NCBI RefSeq assembly: GCF_001552475.1
Contig: NZ_BCRG01000004.1
Location: 124,001-188,000, forward strand
DNA: 64,000 nucleotides
Reading direction: 5' to 3'
Origin: Microbacterium oleivorans NBRC 103075
GTDB taxonomy: Bacteria > Actinomycetota > Actinomycetes > Actinomycetales > Microbacteriaceae
Shown: piece by piece, positions 43,101 through 51,603 of the stretch
How positions within the stretch are numbered: position 1 is the first letter of the stretch
Layout: every line of letters starts with the position of its first letter
Program-made: the position numbers and the translations under genes
Notes under the pieces: generated by a model
The model's input: the letters and a program-made list of their open reading frames with translations, nothing else
What the model was told of the DNA's origin: nothing
Databases searched by the model: none

Positions 43101-44101
43101 CCGCTGCCGCACGCCCGGGTCGCGGCATCCTCGGTACCGGCGTCGTCGCGGTGATCCTCGTCGTCGCTGTCATCGCCTCGCTCGCGCTCGGCGCCAATCC
43201 GCTCGCCCCGCCGGCGGTGATCGACGCGCTCGCCGGTCGGGGAACAACCGAGACGGCGTTCGTCGTCTGGGATCTGCGCGTGCCGCGCACCCTCGTCGGC
43301 ATCGTCGCGGGCGCGGCACTCGGCGCGGCAGGGGCGCTGATGCAGGCGTTCACCCGCAACCCGCTTGCCGACCCCGGGCTTCTCGGGGTCGGCGCGGGGG
43401 CTGCGTTCGCGGTCGCGCTCGCGGTTGCCCTGTTCGGTCTCTCCGGCGCCGGGGAGATCATCTGGCCGGCGTTCGCGGGCGCGCTGGTGGTGACGCTGGC
43501 CGTCTACGTGATCGGTGCGAGCGGGACCGGGGGAGCGGTCCGCCTCATCCTCGCCGGTGTCGCGTTGGGTGCCGTCCTCTCCGGCGTCACCACCGCGATC
43601 ACCCTGACCGACCCTGAGGCCTTCGACCGGATGCGGGGATGGAACGCCGGCTCCCTGCTCGGCGCGGGGCTGGACGACCTCGCCGCGATCGGGCCCTTCG
43701 TCGCTGCTGGCGTTCTCGTCGCGTTCACGCTCGCCAACGGTCTCAACGCGATAGCGCTCGGTGACGACGTCGCACGCTCGCAGGGGGTGGACGTCGGGCG
43801 CATCCGGATCGGGGTCGTCGTGGCCGTGACGCTGCTCGCTGGAGCTGCCACCGCGATCGCCGGACCGATCTCTTTCGTCGGGCTCATGATCCCGCACGTC
43901 GTGAAGTGGATCGTCGGGCCCGACCAGCGGGTGGTCCTGCCGGTGTCGCTGCTGGCAGGCCCCGTCGTCGTGCTCGCCGCCGACGTCCTCGGACGCCTCC
44001 TGATCGCCCCCGCCGAGGTGCCGGTCGGGATCGTCGTCGCCTTCATCGGCGCCCCGCTTCTCATCGCTCTCGCGCGTCGACGAACGGCGAAGGCACGGTG
44101 A
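43097..44101 (+). CDS. Iron-siderophore ABC transporter, permease 1 (FecCD family)
   Basis: A 334-residue permease with nine to ten helices. Hallmarks are R-V-P-R-T-L-V-G-I-V-A-G-A-A-L-G-A-A-G near residue 65, N-P-L-A-D-P-G-L-L-G-V near 93 and F-V-G-L-M-I-P-H near 265. The GTG start overlaps the binding-protein stop (GTGA). Confidence 0.92.
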   Translation: MTAAARPGRGILGTGVVAVILVVAVIASLALGANPLAPPAVIDALAGRGTTETAFVVWDLRVPRTLVGIVAGAALGAAGALMQAFTRNPLADPGLLGVGAGAAFAVALAVALFGLSGAGEIIWPAFAGALVVTLAVYVIGASGTGGAVRLILAGVALGAVLSGVTTAITLTDPEAFDRMRGWNAGSLLGAGLDDLAAIGPFVAAGVLVAFTLANGLNAIALGDDVARSQGVDVGRIRIGVVVAVTLLAGAATAIAGPISFVGLMIPHVVKWIVGPDQRVVLPVSLLAGPVVVLAADVLGRLLIAPAEVPVGIVVAFIGAPLLIALARRRTAKAR

Positions 44102-45150
44102 TGGTCATGACGACGTCCATCGATCGGGCAGGCCGTGCAGTGCGGCCGGCCCGGCGCGTGGCCGCCGGCCACACTCGCGTGCTCGCGGCGGGGACCGGGG
44201 CATCCGTCGCGCTGGTCGTGCTGGCCGTGCTCGGATTGGTGCTCGGTGACTTCCCCGTTCCCGTCGAACGGATCCCGTCGATCCTGACGGGCGGCGGGGA
44301 GCAGATCGAGCGCACCGTCGTCGTCGACTGGCGATTGACCCGGGTGGTCGCCGCCGTCGCCGTGGGGGCGATGCTGGGGGTCGCGGGCGCGCTGTTCCAG
44401 ACCGTGACGCGCAACCCGCTCGCGAGCCCCGACGTCCTCGGGCTGTCGAGCGGCGCCTTCAGCGGCATGCTGCTGACACTCGTCCTGGTCTCGGCGAGCT
44501 GGCAGGCCCTCGTGGCCGGCTCGCTCGTCGGCGGTCTCGTGACTGCGCTGGCGATCCAACTGCTCGCGTCGCGAGATGGACTGCAGGGGTTTCGCATCAT
44601 CGTGGTCGGAATCGGGGTGTCGGCGATGCTCGCCTCGATGAACACGTGGCTCCTCCTGCAGGTCGAGCTCGAGACGGCGATGTTCGCCTCGGCATGGGGT
44701 GCGGGTTCACTCAACGGCGTCGCCGCAGCGCCACTCGCCGGCGCGCTCACCGCGGGCATTCCGATGGCAGTGGGGGCGTTCTTCCTGGTTCCACGGATGC
44801 GCCAGCTCGAGCTCGGCGACGATCTCGCCGCCGCGACCGGTGCCCGTCCGAACGTCGTCCGCGCCCTGGCCCTGCTTGCCGGGGTGGGGCTCGTGTCGGC
44901 CGCGACGACCGTCGCCGGGCCGGTCGCGTTCGTCGCGCTGGCAGCCCCGCAGGTCGCGCGACGCCTGACGCGCACACCGTCGCTGCCGCTCGGACTGTCG
45001 GCCCTGCTCGGAGGGGTGATCCTGCTCGCCTCCGACCTCGTCGCGCAGCACGTGCTGCCGACCCCTCTGCCCGTCGGGGTCGTCACCGTCTCGGTCGGCG
45101 GCGTCTACCTGTTGTCCGTCATCGTCCTGGAGGTCCGCCGTCGTGCCTGA
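44101..45150 (+). CDS. Iron-siderophore ABC transporter, permease 2 (FecCD family)
   Basis: The 349-residue second half of the heterodimeric channel. W-R-L-T-R-V-V-A-A-V-A-V-G-A-M-L-G-V-A-G is near residue 80 and N-P-L-A-S-P-D-V-L-G near 108. The coupling part is P-V-A-F-V-A-L-A-A-P-Q. The ATG overlaps the previous stop by one base. A second Met two codons later is an alternative start. Confidence 0.92.
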   Translation: MVMTTSIDRAGRAVRPARRVAAGHTRVLAAGTGASVALVVLAVLGLVLGDFPVPVERIPSILTGGGEQIERTVVVDWRLTRVVAAVAVGAMLGVAGALFQTVTRNPLASPDVLGLSSGAFSGMLLTLVLVSASWQALVAGSLVGGLVTALAIQLLASRDGLQGFRIIVVGIGVSAMLASMNTWLLLQVELETAMFASAWGAGSLNGVAAAPLAGALTAGIPMAVGAFFLVPRMRQLELGDDLAAATGARPNVVRALALLAGVGLVSAATTVAGPVAFVALAAPQVARRLTRTPSLPLGLSALLGGVILLASDLVAQHVLPTPLPVGVVTVSVGGVYLLSVIVLEVRRRA

Positions 45151-45958
45151 TCGTCCCCCCGCCTCCCTCGCCGTCGAGCGTGCATCGTTCGCCTACGCCG
45201 ACACCCGCATCGTCGATCAGCTGTCACTGCAGATCGAACCCGGTTCGTTCACCGTCATCATCGGGCCGAACGCGTGCGGCAAGTCGACGCTGCTCCGCGG
45301 GCTTGCCCGTCTCCTACCGCCCGCAGAGGGTCGCGTCGTTCTCGACGGTCGGTCGATCGCCGACATCCCGGCGAAGGCTCTCGCGCGCAGGCTCGGCCTG
45401 CTCCCGCAGACCGCCGTCGCACCCGAGGGGATCACCGTGCGCGATCTCGTCTCGAGGGGCCGGTACCCGCATCGGGGGATGCTGCGGCCCTGGTCGCCGG
45501 CGGACGAATCCGCCGTCGTCGATGCGCTCGAGGCGACGGGCACCACCGCGCTGGCGGACAGTCCGGTGGACGCCCTGTCGGGCGGCCAGCGCCAGCGGGT
45601 ATGGATCGCCATGGTCCTCGCCCAGCAGACCGAGGTGCTCCTCCTCGACGAACCGACCACGTACCTCGACGTGGCGCATCAGGTGGAGCTGCTCGAACTC
45701 CTCGCCACGCTCCACGAGCAGGGCAGGACGGTCGTCGCGGTGCTGCACGATCTCAACCAGGCGGCGCGATACGCGACGACGGTCGTCGCGATGCGAGACG
45801 GGCGGGTCATCGCAGAGGGTCCGCCCGCCGAGGTCGTCACGAGCGAGAACGTCTCGGCGGTGTTCGGCCTCGCCAACACCGTCATCCCCGATCCCGTCAC
45901 GGGAGGGCCGCTCGTCGTCCCGCTCCGCACGCCCTACACCACGGAGGTCCACCGATGA
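45143..45958 (+). CDS. Iron-siderophore ABC transporter, ATP-binding protein
   Basis: A 271-residue FecE/FepC-type ATPase. Walker A is G41-P-N-A-C-G-K-S-T, signature L-S-G-G-Q-R-Q-R, Walker B V-L-L-L-D-E-P-T-T-Y-L-D, and switch L-H-D-L-N-Q-A. The GTG start lies eight bases inside permease 2. Four-base overlap with the next gene. Confidence 0.93.
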   Translation: MPDRPPASLAVERASFAYADTRIVDQLSLQIEPGSFTVIIGPNACGKSTLLRGLARLLPPAEGRVVLDGRSIADIPAKALARRLGLLPQTAVAPEGITVRDLVSRGRYPHRGMLRPWSPADESAVVDALEATGTTALADSPVDALSGGQRQRVWIAMVLAQQTEVLLLDEPTTYLDVAHQVELLELLATLHEQGRTVVAVLHDLNQAARYATTVVAMRDGRVIAEGPPAEVVTSENVSAVFGLANTVIPDPVTGGPLVVPLRTPYTTEVHR

Positions 45959-46800
45959 CCGCAACTCTCGACCGTCCCTGGGCGTACAGTGCGTTCGAGG
46001 TGGAGGTCACCGCGTCCGTGCGGCTGAGCCCGAGGTTCGTGCGGATCACCCTGCGGGGCGAGGCGCTCCGGAACTTTGCGCCGTGGGGGCTCGACCAGCG
46101 CATCAAGCTCGTCCTGCCGTTGCCTGGCGGCGGGCTCGCCGATTTCGGATTGCTCGAGGAACCCACACCGCATCCGTCCGACTGGTACAGCCGGTGGAAG
46201 GAGCTCGACGAGGGGGAGCGGAACGTCCTCCGCACCTACACGCCCGCCGCGATCCGATCCGACGCGGGCGAGATCGACGTCGACGTGTACCTGCACACTC
46301 CCGCCGGTCCGGCCTCCGCCTGGACCGCGTCGGCCCGCCCCGGTGACCGGCTCGTCGTGACCGGGCCTGATCGTCGCATGGGGTGGACGGGATACGGTCT
46401 GCACTGGCATCCCGGGTCGGCGCGGCGGGTGCTGCTGGTTGCGGACGAGACCGCGTACCCGGCGGCGCGGAACATCGTGTCAGCGCTGGACGACGGTGTC
46501 GTCGCCGACGTGGTGGTGGATGCCGCGACCCCCGACGACGATCTGCTGTCACCGTACGTCGGTGCTCCGCATCGAGCCGTCCGGGTGGAACGCGAGGACT
46601 CGGGGGCACTCGAGCGCGCGGTCATCCAGTGGGCGACGGCGACGGCGGAACTGCCCCGAGAGGACCTCTACGTCTGGCTCGCCGGCGAGTCCGGCACTGT
46701 CACGTCGCTCCGTCGCCTACTGACCGGTCGGCTGGATATTCCGAAGGAGCAGGTCGCGTTCCTCGGCTATTGGCGCCAAGGCGGTCCGCTCGTCGGGTGA
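45955..46800 (+). CDS. Siderophore-interacting FAD/NAD(P)H reductase (SIP family)
   Basis: A 281-residue cytosolic flavoprotein expected to release iron by reducing the imported ferric siderophore. The FAD-binding motif is R-T-Y-T-P near residue 90. The NAD(P)H domain includes L-V-A-D-E-T-A-Y-P-A-A-R-N near residue 165, W-L-A-G-E-S-G-T-V near 240 and the C-terminal G-Y-W-R-Q-G. The ATG overlaps the ATPase stop, and GGAGG lies upstream. Last gene of the iron-regulated operon. Confidence 0.93.
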   Translation: MTATLDRPWAYSAFEVEVTASVRLSPRFVRITLRGEALRNFAPWGLDQRIKLVLPLPGGGLADFGLLEEPTPHPSDWYSRWKELDEGERNVLRTYTPAAIRSDAGEIDVDVYLHTPAGPASAWTASARPGDRLVVTGPDRRMGWTGYGLHWHPGSARRVLLVADETAYPAARNIVSALDDGVVADVVVDAATPDDDLLSPYVGAPHRAVRVEREDSGALERAVIQWATATAELPREDLYVWLAGESGTVTSLRRLLTGRLDIPKEQVAFLGYWRQGGPLVG

Positions 46801-46803
46801 GGA

Positions 46804-46809
46804 TAGGGT
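46804..46809 (+). promoter_or_regulatory. -10 box of a leaderless transcript (ASCH gene)
   Basis: TAGGGT, six bases, ATG at 46816. It gives the ASCH gene a promoter independent of the iron operon. Confidence 0.5.
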
Positions 46810-46815
46810 CGCGGG

Positions 46816-47289
46816 ATGGGTTCGCGTGCGTCGGTGTCCGAGTTCTGGCAGGAGTGCCGTGAGATCGTCGGCGGGCTTCCCGAAGCCGAGCCGGAGGCGT
46901 GGGGTTTCGGGGCGACTCCGCCGCAGGCCGACGACCTGCTCTCACTGGTCCTCGCCGGCACCAAGACCGCCACGGCGTCGTCGCTGCGCGATTACGAGGT
47001 CGACGGCGACCCGGTGCCGGCGGCCGGCGACCTCAGCATCGTGCTCGACGGAAGCGGGGTGCCTCGCGCACTGATCCGGACGATCGCCGTCGACATCGTC
47101 CCGTTCCGCGAGGTGACGGCCGACCACGCCGTCGCGGAGGGGGAGGGCGACCTCTCGCTCGAATGGTGGCGCGCGGCGCACGAACGGTTCTGGCGCACCC
47201 ACTCCAGCGACCCGCGGGGGTTCGAGCCCGACATGCCCGTCGTCTGCGAGCGCTTCGAGGTGCTGCATCCGGCGGCCGGGAGGCACTGA
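46816..47289 (+). CDS. ASCH domain-containing protein
   Basis: A 157-residue protein of the ASCH superfamily, a beta-barrel fold related to PUA that probably binds RNA or nucleotides. Typical features are the N-terminal F-W-x-E helix, W-G-F-G, L-A-G-T-K-T-A-T-A-S near residues 46-55, and the C-terminal V-V-C-E-R-F-E-V. Some relatives are amidohydrolases of acetylated nucleosides. Its role here is unknown. The ATG is 15 bases after the SIP gene but has its own leaderless promoter pattern. Confidence 0.88.
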   Translation: MGSRASVSEFWQECREIVGGLPEAEPEAWGFGATPPQADDLLSLVLAGTKTATASSLRDYEVDGDPVPAAGDLSIVLDGSGVPRALIRTIAVDIVPFREVTADHAVAEGEGDLSLEWWRAAHERFWRTHSSDPRGFEPDMPVVCERFEVLHPAAGRH

Positions 47290-47310
47290 GGGCCTCGTCC
47301 TCGCACTGGC

Positions 47311-47343
47311 GCTGCGACCGCGCACGCCTCGCGCGGTCGCAGC
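47311..47343. terminator. Bidirectional hairpin between ASCH and LLM oxidoreductase genes
   Basis: GCTGCGACCGCGC and GCGCGGTCGCAGC form a perfect 13-bp stem around a seven-base loop, between two convergent genes. Confidence 0.75.
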
Positions 47344-47354
47344 CCGGGTGCGCG

Positions 47355-48395
47355 TCAGACGGTCGCGACCGCGTTCGACGGCACCCAGCCGAGCGACGGG
47401 GCGACGTACTTCGCGAACGAGTCGACGAGGCGCAGGTTGAAGGCGACGCCCAGCTGGCTCGGGATGGTGAGCATGAGGGTGTCGGCTTCGCGCACTGCGG
47501 CGTCGTGCTGCAACTGCTCGACCAGTTCGTCGGGCGTGCCGGCGTAGGTCTTGCCGAAGGTCGACCTCATCCCGTCGATGACGCCGATCTGGTCGCCGTC
47601 CGAGCGTCCGCCGAAGTACATGGCGTCCTCCGCCGTGGTGATCGGGAAGATGCTGCGGCTCACCGACACCCGCGGCGTACCGGCGTGCCCGGCCTCGCGC
47701 CACGAGGTGCGGAACGCGTCGATCTGCTCGGCCTGCAGGATGTCGAAAGGCCGTCCGTCGGCTGAGGTGAGGAGCGTCGACGACATGAGGTTGACACCCA
47801 TGCGACCGGCCCATTCGGCCGAGTCGCGGTTGCCCGCGCCCCACCAGACGCGAGAGCGGAGCCCGGGGGAGTGCGGTTCGATCCGCTGCATCCCCTGTCC
47901 GCCGCCGAACGGGCTGTGCGGGTCGCTTTCGGCGAGGCCTTCGCCGTCGATCGCGCGGAGGAAGAGGTCGAAGTGCTCGCGGGCGAGGTCCGCGCCGCGG
48001 GGGTCTTCCGAGCCGGTGTATCCGAAGGTCTCGTAGCCGCGGACGACGCTCTCGGGTGACCCACGGCTGACGCCGAGGGCGAGTCGGCCGTCGCTGATGA
48101 GGTCGAGGGCCGCGGCCTCTTCGGCGAGGTAGAGCGGGTTCTCGTACCGCATGTCGATGACGCCGGTCCCGACCTCGATGTGCGAGGTGCGCGCCGCGAT
48201 CGCGGCGAGCAGCGGCATGGGCGACGCCTGCTGGCGGGCGAAGTGGTGCACGCGGAAGTAGGCACCGTTGACACCCAGCTCGTCCATGCCCTGGGCCAGG
48301 TCGATCGCCTGCTTCAGCGAGTCGCCGGCGGTGAGTTCGCGACCCCCACCGAGGGGGCCGTAATGACCGAAGGACAGCGTTCCGAAGCTCTGCAT
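47355..48395 (-). CDS. LLM-class flavin-dependent oxidoreductase (luciferase-like)
   Basis: A 346-residue TIM-barrel monooxygenase of the bacterial-luciferase-like family, using reduced FMN or F420. Typical parts are F-R-V-H-H-F near residue 48, G-T-G-V-I-D-M-R-Y-E-N-P near 75-86, and R-L-A-L-G-V-S-R-G near 105. The substrate is not identifiable. The ATG at 48395 has only a weak G-rich site, and a 19-bp hairpin ends 13 bases upstream of it. Confidence 0.87.
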   Translation of the reverse strand: MQSFGTLSFGHYGPLGGGRELTAGDSLKQAIDLAQGMDELGVNGAYFRVHHFARQQASPMPLLAAIAARTSHIEVGTGVIDMRYENPLYLAEEAAALDLISDGRLALGVSRGSPESVVRGYETFGYTGSEDPRGADLAREHFDLFLRAIDGEGLAESDPHSPFGGGQGMQRIEPHSPGLRSRVWWGAGNRDSAEWAGRMGVNLMSSTLLTSADGRPFDILQAEQIDAFRTSWREAGHAGTPRVSVSRSIFPITTAEDAMYFGGRSDGDQIGVIDGMRSTFGKTYAGTPDELVEQLQHDAAVREADTLMLTIPSQLGVAFNLRLVDSFAKYVAPSLGWVPSNAVATV

Positions 48396-48408
48396 ACCCG
48401 TCCCAACG

Positions 48409-48456
48409 CCGAAGCCGCGGCATCCATTCCGATGAATATGGATGCCGCGGCTTCGG
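48409..48456 (-). terminator. 19-bp perfect hairpin between quinone-reductase-like and LLM genes
   Basis: CCGAAGCCGCGGCATCCAT pairs exactly with its complement at 48438-48456 around a 10-base loop. It lies 13 bases after the stop of the upstream minus-strand gene and 13 bases before the LLM start. It may be a terminator or a structured 5' leader. Confidence 0.7.
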
Positions 48457-48469
48457 CAGTGTCGGTGGG

Positions 48470-49330
48470 TCAGCTCGCGGGGGCGATGGCGCGGAGTGCG
48501 TCGACCCACGACGTGGCGGGACGCCCGATGAGGTCGGTGAGGGCCGGGTCCGTCACGTCGAGGTCGCCGCGCGCGATGCCGGCGTCGAGCGCCACGACGA
48601 ACCCGACCGTGCCCTCATCGAGCCCGAAGGACGACAGAAGGGCGGCGAGCTCGTCGGCAGTGGCCGGCGCGTAGACGACCTCGCGACCGAGCACCTCGCT
48701 CATCGCGGCGGCGATGTCGGCGTAGGTGGCCCGGGGGCCGGCCAGCTCGTAGGTGCGCCCGATGTGGGCAGCGTCCAACATGACCACCGCGGCCGCCTCC
48801 GCGAAGTCGATCCGCGCAGCAGCGGAGACGACGCCGTCGCCGACCGCGGCCGAGAGCACACCTGTCTGCGCGGCGGTGGCGAGGTCGCCCGCCGAGTTCT
48901 CGATGTACCAGTTGTTGCGCAGCAGAACGGCCGGGATGCCGCTGGCCGCGATCGCCTCTTCGGTCGCCTTGTGGTCGGGAGCGAGGACGAGCTCGCTCGT
49001 GTCGGCGTGGGAGACGCTCGTGTAGGCCAGCTTCTTCACGCCGGCGCGTGCCGCGGCTTCGATGACGTTGAGGTGACCGGCGAGGCGCACGCCCGGGTCG
49101 GACCCCGAGATCAGTAGCACGCTGTCGACGCCGTCGAGGGCGGCATCGATCGACTCGGGAACGGTGTAGTCGAGCGGCACGACGCGGACTCCCTTGTCGG
49201 CGAGGTCGGCGGCCTTCGCCACCGTGCGAGCACCCGCGACGATGCTGTCGGGGGAGGCCCCGCGGGCGATGAGCGCGTCGACGACGAGGTGTCCGAGTTG
49301 TCCGCTGGCGGCGGTGACGAGGATGGTCAT
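48470..49330 (-). CDS. NmrA-like NAD(P)H:quinone oxidoreductase (QorB/Qor2-like)
   Basis: A 286-residue atypical SDR. The nucleotide motif is T-A-A-S-G-Q-L-G near residues 6-13, with Y-T-S-V-S-H near 103 and R-N-N-W-Y-I-E-N near 140, as in QorB. Such enzymes reduce quinones and related electrophiles with NADPH. I chose the ATG at 49330 with GAAAGGA upstream. It is divergent from an HxlR/DUF24 regulator with a conserved Cys, the same layout as qor2/QorR of Corynebacterium glutamicum. Confidence 0.88.
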   Translation of the reverse strand: MTILVTAASGQLGHLVVDALIARGASPDSIVAGARTVAKAADLADKGVRVVPLDYTVPESIDAALDGVDSVLLISGSDPGVRLAGHLNVIEAAARAGVKKLAYTSVSHADTSELVLAPDHKATEEAIAASGIPAVLLRNNWYIENSAGDLATAAQTGVLSAAVGDGVVSAAARIDFAEAAAVVMLDAAHIGRTYELAGPRATYADIAAAMSEVLGREVVYAPATADELAALLSSFGLDEGTVGFVVALDAGIARGDLDVTDPALTDLIGRPATSWVDALRAIAPAS

Positions 49331-49412
49331 GGCGAGTCCTTTCGATGATCGAGCGAGATGCGCGACATCGGGGAGAACCCGCGTTGCGGCCTTGAACATT
49401 CCATCTGGAGGG

Positions 49413-49432
49413 TACCCACTTTAAGGTAAGCT
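49413..49432. promoter_or_regulatory. Operator-like inverted repeat and leaderless -10 box at the hxlR start
   Basis: TACC (49413-49416) and GGTA (49425-49428) form an inverted repeat with eight bases between. TAAGCT (49427-49432) is the -10 box, exactly six bases before the ATG at 49439. Binding here would block the regulator's own transcription. Confidence 0.5.
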
Positions 49433-49438
49433 GCTCAC

Positions 49439-49801
49439 ATGTCGGTCAGTTACGCGCAGTTGCAGCAGGAGTCGCCGGGGATCTTCACGGAGGCCTGCCC
49501 CTCGCGGACCGTTCTCGATCACATCATGAGCAAGTGGGGCGTGCTCGTCCTCCTCTCCCTCACCGACGGCACGCGCCGATGGGGCGAATTGCGGCGCAGC
49601 GTCGACGGCATCAGCGAGAAGATGCTGGCGACCACTCTCCGCACCCTCGCCGCCGACGGCATCGTCGAGCGGACGTCGTACCCCGAGGTCCCGCCGCGGG
49701 TCGAGTACTCCCTGACGCCCCGAGGCATCGAGCTGATGGAGCGTGTCATGCCCCTCATGAGCTGGATCCAGGCCAACGCGGAGGACATCGTCACGCGCTG
49801 A
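49439..49801 (+). CDS. HxlR/DUF24-family redox-sensing regulator (QorR-like)
   Basis: A 120-residue winged-helix protein. The single Cys20 precedes the first DNA-binding helix in E-A-C-P-S-R-T-V-L-D-H-I, the position of the redox-active Cys in QorR/HypR/YodB. The recognition helix is I-S-E-K-M-L-A-T-T-L-R-T-L near residues 58-70 and the wing is V-P-P-R-V-E-Y. With only one Cys, sensing would be through alkylation, mixed disulfide or an intersubunit disulfide. It likely represses the divergent quinone-reductase gene and itself. Confidence 0.9.
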   Translation: MSVSYAQLQQESPGIFTEACPSRTVLDHIMSKWGVLVLLSLTDGTRRWGELRRSVDGISEKMLATTLRTLAADGIVERTSYPEVPPRVEYSLTPRGIELMERVMPLMSWIQANAEDIVTR

Positions 49802-49855
49802 CATACGCCCGCGGACCCGCCCCCGGGCATCCGTCACCGTGTCAGGATCGAGATT

Positions 49856-50794
49856 ATGACTGTTCTCGGCACGAGCGACCTGACTGTGTTCCCCCTGTCC
49901 TTCGGCGGCAACGTCTTCGGATGGACCGCGGACCGCGACACCTCGTTCGCCGTCCTCGACGCCTTCGCTGCTGCCGGCGGCGACTTCGTCGACACGGCGG
50001 ACGTCTACAGCGCCTGGGCGCCGGGCAACTCCGGCGGCGAGAGCGAGACCATCCTCGGCGAGTGGATCGCTGCGCGGCGCCCGTCCGGCGTCGTGATCGC
50101 CACGAAGGTGTCGAAGCACCCCGAGTTCCCTGGTCTGTCGGCGGGCAACGTGCGGGCCGGTGCCGAGGCCTCGCTGAAGCGACTCGGAGTCGACACGATC
50201 GACGTCTACTACGCGCACGCCGAAGACGACGAGACTCCCCTCGAAGAGACGGTGGCCGCGTTCGGCGCGCTCGTCTCCGACGGCCTCATCCGCTACCCGG
50301 CGATCTCGAACTTCTCCGCCGAGAACACCCGTGAGTGGGTGCGCCTGGCCCGCGAACAGGGCGTCGCAGCGCCGATCGTCGCCCAGCCCCGGTACAACCT
50401 CGTCGACCGCGCGATCGAGCGCGACGTGAAGCCCGCGGCCGAGGAGCTCGGCCTCACGGTCGTCCCGTACTCGGCCCTGGCCAGCGGGTTCCTCACCGGC
50501 AAGTACCGCTCCACCGACGCGTCGGGTCAGTCCTCGCCGCGTGCCGGATCGGCCGCGGCCTACGCGACCCCCGAGGGACTCGCCGTGCTCTCGGCGCTCG
50601 ACGACGTCGCAGCGGCGCACGATGTTGCCCCTGCATCCGTCGCCCTCGCCTGGCTGCGCGCGAAGGGCACCGTCCCCATTGCGTCGGCGTCGCGGGTCGA
50701 CCAGGTCGACGCTCTCATCGCCGGCGCGACGATCGATCTCACCGCCGACGAGGTCGCCGCTCTCGACGCGGCATCCGCTCCGTTCGCGAGCTGA
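49856..50794 (+). CDS. Aldo/keto reductase
   Basis: A 312-residue NADPH-dependent reductase barrel. The catalytic tetrad is visible: Asp in D-T-A-D-V-Y, Tyr in the same motif, Lys in I-A-T-K-V-S-K and His in Y-Y-A-H-A-E-D-D. The NADP-binding end includes P-I-A-S-A-S-R near residue 280. It reduces carbonyls, but the substrate is unknown. CAGGAT ends seven bases before the ATG, and no ribosome-binding site is seen. Confidence 0.92.
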   Translation: MTVLGTSDLTVFPLSFGGNVFGWTADRDTSFAVLDAFAAAGGDFVDTADVYSAWAPGNSGGESETILGEWIAARRPSGVVIATKVSKHPEFPGLSAGNVRAGAEASLKRLGVDTIDVYYAHAEDDETPLEETVAAFGALVSDGLIRYPAISNFSAENTREWVRLAREQGVAAPIVAQPRYNLVDRAIERDVKPAAEELGLTVVPYSALASGFLTGKYRSTDASGQSSPRAGSAAAYATPEGLAVLSALDDVAAAHDVAPASVALAWLRAKGTVPIASASRVDQVDALIAGATIDLTADEVAALDAASAPFAS

Positions 50795-50823
50795 CTGCTG
50801 AGGAACGGATGCCGCCTCCCGCC

Positions 50824-50829
50824 TACGCT
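50824..50829 (+). promoter_or_regulatory. -10 box of a leaderless transcript (rhodanese gene)
   Basis: TACGCT, six bases, GTG at 50836. This spacing helps decide the start codon. Confidence 0.5.
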
Positions 50830-50835
50830 GGTGGG

Positions 50836-51567
50836 GTGGCATCCGTCCTGAACATCTCCGCCTACCTCTTCACGCACATCGCCGACCCGGCGTCGCTGCG
50901 TCCCGTGCTGCAGGAGCGCGCAGATGCGAGCGGCCTGCGCGGCACGATCCTCATCGCCGAAGAGGGGATCAACCTGTTCCTGGCGGGACCGGCGGAGGAC
51001 GTGCGCGGATTCGTCGACGCGCTGCGCGAAGACGAGCGCTTCGCTGCGCTGACGACGAAGGAGAGCTGGTCGGCCGACCAGCCGTTCCAGAAGATGCTCG
51101 TCAAGCACAAGCGCGAGATCATCCGCATGGACCGTCCGACGATCCGTCCCGAAGCCGGACGCGCTCCGGCCGTCGACCCGCTGACACTCCGCCGCTGGCT
51201 CGAGAGCGGCGTCGACGACGACGGCCGCGAGATCGTCCTGCTCGACACGCGCAACGCGTTCGAAGTCGATCACGGCACGTTCGCGGGTGCGCTCGACTGG
51301 CGCATCGAGAAGTTCACCGAGTTTCCGGATGCCGCGGCCGCGCACCGCGACGAGCTCGTCGGCAAGACTGTCGTCAGCTTCTGCACCGGCGGCATCCGCT
51401 GCGAGAAGGCGGCGCTCGTCCTCCGTGAGGACGGAATCGACGCGCGGCAGCTCGACGGCGGCATCCTCGGGTACTTCGAGCACGCCGGGGGAGACGGTTT
51501 CGAGGGGGACTGCTTCGTCTTCGACGAGCGACGGACCGTCGACGCGAAGCTCCAGCCCACGGGCTGA
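50836..51567 (+). CDS. Rhodanese-domain protein, TrhO-like tRNA uridine hydroxylase
   Basis: A 243-residue protein of the TrhO/YceA family, which makes 5-hydroxyuridine at position 34 of some tRNAs. The N-terminal acylphosphatase-like domain has G-T-I-L-I-A-E-E-G-I-N near residue 30. The rhodanese domain has the active-site loop F-C-T-G-G-I-R-C-E-K near residue 180. The GTG at 50836 fits leaderless initiation. An ATG at 50809 would add nine residues; its GAGGA is too close to work well. Confidence 0.85.
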   Translation: MASVLNISAYLFTHIADPASLRPVLQERADASGLRGTILIAEEGINLFLAGPAEDVRGFVDALREDERFAALTTKESWSADQPFQKMLVKHKREIIRMDRPTIRPEAGRAPAVDPLTLRRWLESGVDDDGREIVLLDTRNAFEVDHGTFAGALDWRIEKFTEFPDAAAAHRDELVGKTVVSFCTGGIRCEKAALVLREDGIDARQLDGGILGYFEHAGGDGFEGDCFVFDERRTVDAKLQPTG

Positions 51568-51591
51568 TCCGCGGGCGTCGGAGGCGAGCGC

Positions 51592-51597
51592 TAGCCT
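51592..51597 (+). promoter_or_regulatory. -10 box of a leaderless transcript (YcaQ-family gene)
   Basis: TAGCCT, six bases, ATG at 51604. Confidence 0.55.
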
Positions 51598-51603
51598 CGT
51601 GCC

